DNA from: Perkinsus olseni
Taxonomy: Eukaryota > Perkinsozoa > Perkinsida > Perkinsidae
NCBI GenBank assembly: GCA_013115135.1
Contig: JABANP010000735.1
Coordinates: 1 to 20,129 of the forward strand
Length of the DNA: 20,129 bases
Reading direction: 5' to 3'
Shown here in pieces: positions 16,004-20,129 of this stretch; position 1 is the stretch's first letter, and every line of letters starts with the position of its first letter. The notes beneath the pieces were generated by a model. It did not search any database and was not told the DNA's origin. It saw nothing but the letters and a program-made list of their open reading frames with translations. The position numbers were made by a program, and so were the translations under genes.

Positions 16004-17907
16004 TTACCAGCGCGTTTGGCGATGATTCGGCAAAAGCCGTTTTACGGCGTTGATTCGCGCAGCCTGGCGATGCCACGCTTTGGAGATCTCGGAAACGCCA
16101 TCGGGTGCAGCACTTACGGACAACCGTGAGGGCTCTGATTGTGCGGAATTAACCGAGGAACCTGAGCGGAGCGAAGCAAGCCGGATGTTCTACCTCTCCC
16201 GAGTTCCAACAGCCCTCCCAAGATCATCTTCTACACGTCAACTTCAATTCTGGAGATGCAGCAGTCTATTGAACACCCTCAAGGAATTACAATTCGATGG
16301 CTTCCTTCGCAAACGGTCAACTTCAGGCCCTTCCAAGATCATACTAGGACTACCGCTACTGTATCCCGACGCGCCCTCCGTCCATCTGGATGGAATCCAT
16401 CTTTCGAATTCACCTATAGCCCGATCTACACGCAATTACATCAGATCACACTATATGACGCTGAGAGGAATCTGCGTGAACTTCTCCGAAATGGTGTCGT
16501 TTTTCCTACATCGAAAAGGTACTACCATCGCGTCGCCTCGAAGAAGAATCCTCAGCGCCCTCGGGCTCATCTCGCAGCTGAGTACGTAAGTACGCCCTAC
16601 AAGAAACTATATCCACGAATAGCCATACCACTCGTCTCACACATCACACCAGATACTCACCATTCGTGCTTCTTTATGTGTATGTCTCCTGGTAGGTCTT
16701 CAACTGCCTGTCCTAGGAAGCGCAAGGAGGCCATCCTCTTGCTCCTGTTCTTCTTCGACGATCGGCGGAAGGGGCTAAGCGCATGATCAGCTGGCGAGAA
16801 AAAATCGAACCAATGCCCGCGGTACCGCCGAGGCACCTGTACGCAGGAAAGATACCTCTCCTGTTCAGCGAACCAATCTTCAAGCTCACAATCGATTTTG
16901 AATTGGTTATTTTTGCGTGAAATGTGGTACCAGAATTGGTCTAATGAACACCCCTACAGCTACGATATAAATACACGTATCCTTGCGGTGTGTAACTTCG
17001 TGAGACCAAAACAATAGTACCCCACCTGGCTTCTGCGAGGTCGGGCACAGAGCGACTGTCTCGAACGACGCGTTGCATCTGACGATCAGCATGAGATTTT
17101 CTCCAGCCAATCCGGTGCGCTCACGTCTGTTGGATAGTCGAATTCTCCCAACATAGTGACGTAGCCTCGGTGGTGCGTGTCTTCTCTCTCGGCCGGGCGA
17201 GGGAAGTGTCTTCTCCAATTGCCGAGGCCTATGCCAGACCAACTGCGTTGGGCTCACTACCTTATTGGGCATACGTCATATACGGTCCACCCAGCGAGAT
17301 GGAACGCGTGTGAGGGTGTTGCCACATGACTATGCACGAGTTGAAGAGAAAGAGCTTTTCTGACTACCACTCCAAGCAGCATTAGGTTATGTCGCGCAGG
17401 GACGTTACGTCCGACGGCCCCCTACCGGTAGTGACGGTTGTGGGGCACATCCCTTTGCTTAGAAGTCCTTTGCCATCGCCAAGTAGCCAGCCGAGATCCT
17501 GCGCGGTCGTTTGGGGAAGGAGAAACTTGTCCCGGGGGAACTGGAGGGAGAGAATAGACAATTGGAATCACAACATTGAGTACTATAATATTTACGCTTC
17601 AGTACTAGAATATGCTGGTTATACCGCGTACTGAACCTTTATCAGAAACACAGAGTAGATTTGTTCCAGTATGGGTGAAGGGATGGGGTTGGGGTTCTGG
17701 ATAGGGGGTATCGGAGTACGAGAACGACGCAGTCAATACGACAACGCTATCCTCAGGACAAGATTTCGCCTAGGAGTGTCCGGCGCCTACAGGCATGGAG
17801 GAGTGCCCCCCAAGCCATCCACACGGTGTGTGTATGTTGTGACTATCGGACACACTAGAACTGCAGTCTGATATATCTAAGTCACAGTGGACTACAGCAT
17901 TCTTCAT
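16004..17907 (-). CDS. Unrecognised 413-residue protein, 9 exons (gene D)
   Basis: Not recognised, but the gene model is coherent. Exons 17791-17907, 17632-17769, 17426-17540, 17291-17359, 17125-17228, 16661-16953, 16526-16596, 16277-16425 and 16004-16189 join in consistent phase from an ATG at 17907 to TAA at 16004-16006. Highlights: DSVVVLTASFSYSDTPYPEP (exon 2); FLLPQTTAQDLGWLLGDG (exon 3), a TTAQ..GW motif reminiscent of axonemal microtubule-inner proteins; GYVTMLGEFDYPTD (exon 5); a 97-codon exon rich in aromatic and charged residues (CELEDWFAEQERYL, HWFDFFSPADHALSPFRRSS); then a disordered Ser/Arg-rich C-terminus ending RLLPNHRQTRW. Introns are 21, 91, 66, 62, 171, 64, 100, 87 nt. The 21-nt first intron removes an in-frame TAG and is the shakiest joint; the second donor (GTACGC) and the 16276 donor (GTGTTC) are weak. 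Plus-strand frames of 176-179 codons over 16050-16786 are antisense shadows. Confidence 0.55.
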
Positions 17908-18116
17908 CGGCCGATCGCGGGTGAATGTAGGTCGCTATTGTGACGTCCTAGCCACGGCATACGAGGAACTTCAATAGTTTTACGATTCGTCAAACTGTCT
18001 TTAGCTGATTATCTCGAATCAACATACTAGGCCAGGTTTCTCTTGTCACAAATACTCACCTCAGGATACATAATATTAAAAAAATCTGTCCCGGAGTGGT
18101 CTCGCGCGATTCACTA
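17908..18116. other. Spacer upstream of gene D
   Basis: Divides the start of gene D from the end of the next leftward gene at 18117. A+T-rich between about 17990 and 18090. Should contain gene D promoter sequence; nothing specific is recognised. Confidence 0.35.
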
Positions 18117-18565
18117 TCATTTCGAAAGCGTTGGAAGCCGGGAGCCGCATGAGCCCTGCACTACCGCTGCCGCCTTTCTGAGGTTATCCAGAAGATCTCC
18201 GGTGTCGACTACTGAGGCCTTCCGGTGAGTGCCGAAGGTCTCCTGATTCGGCTTGTTGGCAACCACTTCCGGCGGACGCGCGAGGGTGAACGGGGAATCT
18301 GAAACTCGGGCCATCCCGTACGACTAGTCTCCAGACAGAAACAGCCAAGGGTAGTCGATCGAGACCTCTATCGGAAGTAGCAGCGAAGGGCACCTATCGG
18401 GTGCCGACGAGTACCATCTATTCGTCTGTGAAACTTCTCGCAGCAAAATTTTTGCTACCCATTATCCCGTACAGTACCTGTTATCTTGGCATTCACTTTG
18501 TTCTCCTTCTCGATGCGCTCGGCCCACAGTTGAAACTCTTTGTTCAAATCACCTTTCTCTGGCAT
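18117..18565 (-). CDS. Small basic protein, possibly ciliary CFAP144/FAM183-like
   Basis: Two exons, 18478-18565 and 18117-18298, join in phase 1 across a 179-nt intron to give 89 residues. The first exon encodes MPEKGDLNKEFQLWAERIEK, a charged helix; the second starts DSPFTLARPPEVVANKPNQ and ends with a helical segment (DTGDLLDNLRKAAAVVQG). The order helix, FT....P....KPN, then D..LL..LR.A resembles the short axonemal proteins CFAP144/FAM183 in spacing, but no single motif is decisive and the protein is shorter than animal members; this is an inference. The second exon also has its own ATG (18314) just upstream of the chosen acceptor, so a 65-residue single-exon reading remains possible. Codon-level character is good in both exons. 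Confidence 0.55.
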
Positions 18566-18629
18566 ATGTTTCGAGGGAATTGGACTAGGAGGACCATTCT
18601 CACTCCTACCTGAACGGAATTGGTTTCGA

Positions 18630-18702
18630 GCGGCTTTGGCGCAGTAGGTAGCGCGTAGGTCTCATAATCCTAAGGTCGCGAGTTCGATCCTCGCAGGCCG
18701 CA
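18630..18702 (+). tRNA. Elongator tRNA-Met (CAT)
   Basis: Complete 73-nt cloverleaf without intron. Acceptor stem GCGGCTT pairs with AGGCCGC (one G-U), discriminator A at 18702. D arm GCGC-AGTAGGTA-GCGC; anticodon loop CTCATAA with CAT at 18663-18665; the U31-U39 mismatch flanking the loop is also found in other eukaryotic elongator tRNA-Met. T arm GCGAG-TTCGATC-CTCGC. A and B box promoter elements are intact. The final CCA is not encoded, as expected for a nuclear eukaryotic gene. Initiator features (A1-U72, three G-C pairs in the anticodon stem) are absent. Confidence 0.97.
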
Positions 18703-18703
18703 C

Positions 18704-18708
18704 TTTTT
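18704..18708 (+). terminator. RNA polymerase III T-run terminator
   Basis: TTTTT starting two bases after the tRNA 3' end, the usual pol III stop signal. Confidence 0.85.
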
Positions 18709-19051
18709 AAGCATTTGATCCTTGCACTCGGGCAAGATGAAACTCGCCGCTGCGGATCTGTCAAACGTTCACAATATACTCAGCCTTATTCCTCTATGAC
18801 TGATATACGCTCAGCCAACGCTTCCCTCAAGACCAGCCTAGTGGAACTCGCGCAAACCATTGTACTCCCGAGTCCGCACTACCCTCGGATCTCGATGAAA
18901 GCGAATTCGGGGTGAATAACGTAAACGTCCGTTAACGTCAGGTTTTCAGGACGAAGCGGTCGGACAGATAGCCTGCATGGCAACGCAACGGCGGAGAAGC
19001 CATGACACTGAGTGATGGGAAGGAGGGAGAGTTCTCAAATAACTAGAGTTG
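18709..19051 (+). other. Spacer between tRNA and coiled-coil gene
   Basis: Contains a plus-strand frame from an ATG at 18796 to a stop at 18913-18915 (about 39 codons, MTDIRSANASLKTSLVELAQ). It could be a first exon, with a donor at GTGAAT, but it does not join the 19052 exon in phase. Otherwise nothing is seen; the promoter of the 19052 gene should lie here. Confidence 0.3.
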
Positions 19052-20129
19052 ATGACACCGAATGTCGACGGCTCTCTGAGGGAGCTCGAGAATCTTCGAA
19101 TCAAGCGAGAGCGCGGCTTCAATTGTAAACCTTCAACTGAGCAAGTTTTCAGACCGCAGGTACGGTGCCCGAAGTCGTGTTAAGCGGTATGAACTGCAAG
19201 GGCTGCTGTCGAAACTGCAGGAGGCCAAGCGCGAAATTGCTTATCTGCAAAGGGAGGTGGCCATCAGTTCTCGCTTGTCCTACTGCTGGCGGTCCGTCGC
19301 CTCTGCTCCGGCAACTCGTCCTCGCCCTTCCTCTCAGCTTCTCCAGAGAAAGGGCCAAAACCCCGTAAGGCTCGAAGACGTCATACGCGAAAAGTAACCA
19401 CTGGAATCGAATGCCGCGTTACATCGTATGGTAGACTGGACGATGTCATGGAGGAATGATCTCAAATCAACAGTGCTCTTTCGCGGACCCCTTCAGGCGT
19501 TCCGTGGTTGCCGAAATGCGTTCCGAACTACAGTCACTGCAAAAGATTCTCAATGAACAGAACAAGGTTGGTGGCAGTGCCATCTGGAGCCCATTTAGTC
19601 TGTTCAATTCCGATTTGCGCGTTAACTTCGTCAGTGGCTGTAGAAGGAAGAGCGAGCGGGAAATATTTCTGTCCTGTTGGTCATGCCCAGGCCCTTCGAT
19701 GGGATGCAGTCGCTGCTAGTCAGAGGCATGCTCTCTGCTCGGATATTCAAGAAGCTCGCCAGAAACAGCGGGTGAGGGGCACCCCGAGCGCGGAGCTAAT
19801 GCAGGATGCGCAAGTGCCCACGGAGGGCCTCAGGAGCTCCGGATCGTGGCCAGAGATTTGGAGTCAGAGATTCGAACCAAGCATCGTATTTGCACTGACA
19901 TGACCTTGAAGCTGCGCGGGCCGCAGGGTTATCGCAGTCCGCCGCGCCGCAGCATTGAGAAAGGTCAGCTTGTCCTCTGCCGCTGAGTAGGCCTCTCCGA
20001 ACGGAATGGATCAGATCCTTGCCAAGGCGTGATTGACGAGGTTGCCACTCTGGATGCTCGGGTCAACGAATGGGATCTGTGTCTTTCCCAAAGTGACCTT
20101 TGATAGGTGCGGCAACTCCGAGAGACGCG
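19052..20129 (+). CDS. Coiled-coil protein, 5' part (runs off window)
   Basis: Not assigned to a family. The ATG at 19052 follows an in-frame TAA. Exons 19052-19124, 19153-19364, 19474-19566, 19691-19771 and 19834 onward join in phase. Every exon encodes heptad-like helix: SLRELENLRIKRERG, YELQGLLSKLQEAKREIAYL (near-perfect a/d spacing), VVAEMRSELQSLQKILNEQ, SDIQEARQKQR, LRIVARDLESEIRTKHRI. Two Ser/Arg/Pro-rich linkers interrupt it. Introns are 28, 109, 124 and 62 nt; the 28-nt one (GTAAAC...TTTTCAG) is unusually short but keeps the heptads of exons 1 and 2 in one frame. Exon 5 reaches a TGA at about 19984 unless spliced earlier; a further coiled-coil frame at about 20029-20090 (IDEVATLDARVNEWDLCL) suggests the gene continues past the right edge. 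Such proteins are common in centrosomes, cilia and the cytoskeleton; the role here is unknown. Confidence 0.6.

Noticed and set aside
16050..16786. Two plus-strand open frames of 179 and 176 codons, with a good-looking GTAAGT donor
   Set aside because: The minus strand here carries four exons of a nine-exon gene in consistent phase with better protein character; the GTAAGT is antisense coincidence.
1..20129. CRISPR array, bacterial operon, integrase or transposase genes
   Set aside because: None present: no spaced direct-repeat array, no Shine-Dalgarno-led gene clusters, and no recognisable transposase, integrase or reverse-transcriptase motifs in any frame I read.

Overview
This is nuclear DNA of a eukaryote with small genes and very short introns. 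The elongator tRNA-Met has eukaryotic features. Coding exons of recognisable families are joined by GT-AG introns of about 37-170 nt, many of them 46-63 nt. The two best anchored genes, an ElbB/ES1-family gene and a purine nucleoside/methylthioadenosine phosphorylase, fix the intron style because their family alignments leave little freedom. Roughly half-GC composition, tiny introns, lineage-specific secreted Cys-rich paralogs and pyrimidine-rich tracts ending in AG 22-25 nt before start codons would fit an alveolate such as Perkinsus. That is an inference from style; no sequence here proves it.

Layout. From 1 to about 6.9 kb the genes read rightward: an unrecognised 8-exon gene (786-1881) whose C-terminus carries a two-helix hairpin; one or two Ser/Arg-rich genes (2444-3035 and 3332-4154); and the nucleoside phosphorylase (4468-6932). 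From 7.25 to 18.6 kb nearly everything supported reads leftward: a PB1-domain protein with three UBA-like repeats (7251-8795); two tandem secreted Cys-rich paralogs (9285-10073 and 11448-12245) with a poorly resolved gene between them; the 6-exon ElbB/ES1 gene (13534-14891); a tiny gene (15579-15849); a 9-exon, 413-residue unrecognised gene (16004-17907); and an 89-residue gene (18117-18565). tRNA-Met(CAT) follows at 18630-18702 on the plus strand. A coiled-coil gene starts at 19052 and runs off the right edge.

The neighbours do not form a pathway. The phosphorylase and the ElbB/ES1 protein are housekeeping enzymes, and the latter has a probable mitochondrial presequence. The PB1 protein has the outline of an ubiquitin/autophagy adaptor. 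The Cys-rich pair looks lineage-specific and exported. The 12.2-15.4 kb part also holds small repeats: a 59-bp direct repeat around a hairpin, and three of the four diverged copies of a roughly 30-bp element, two of which lie in ElbB introns.

Exon models for families I do not recognise were built by eye from splice signals, phase and coding character. They should be read as hypotheses needing RNA evidence, and their confidences reflect that.
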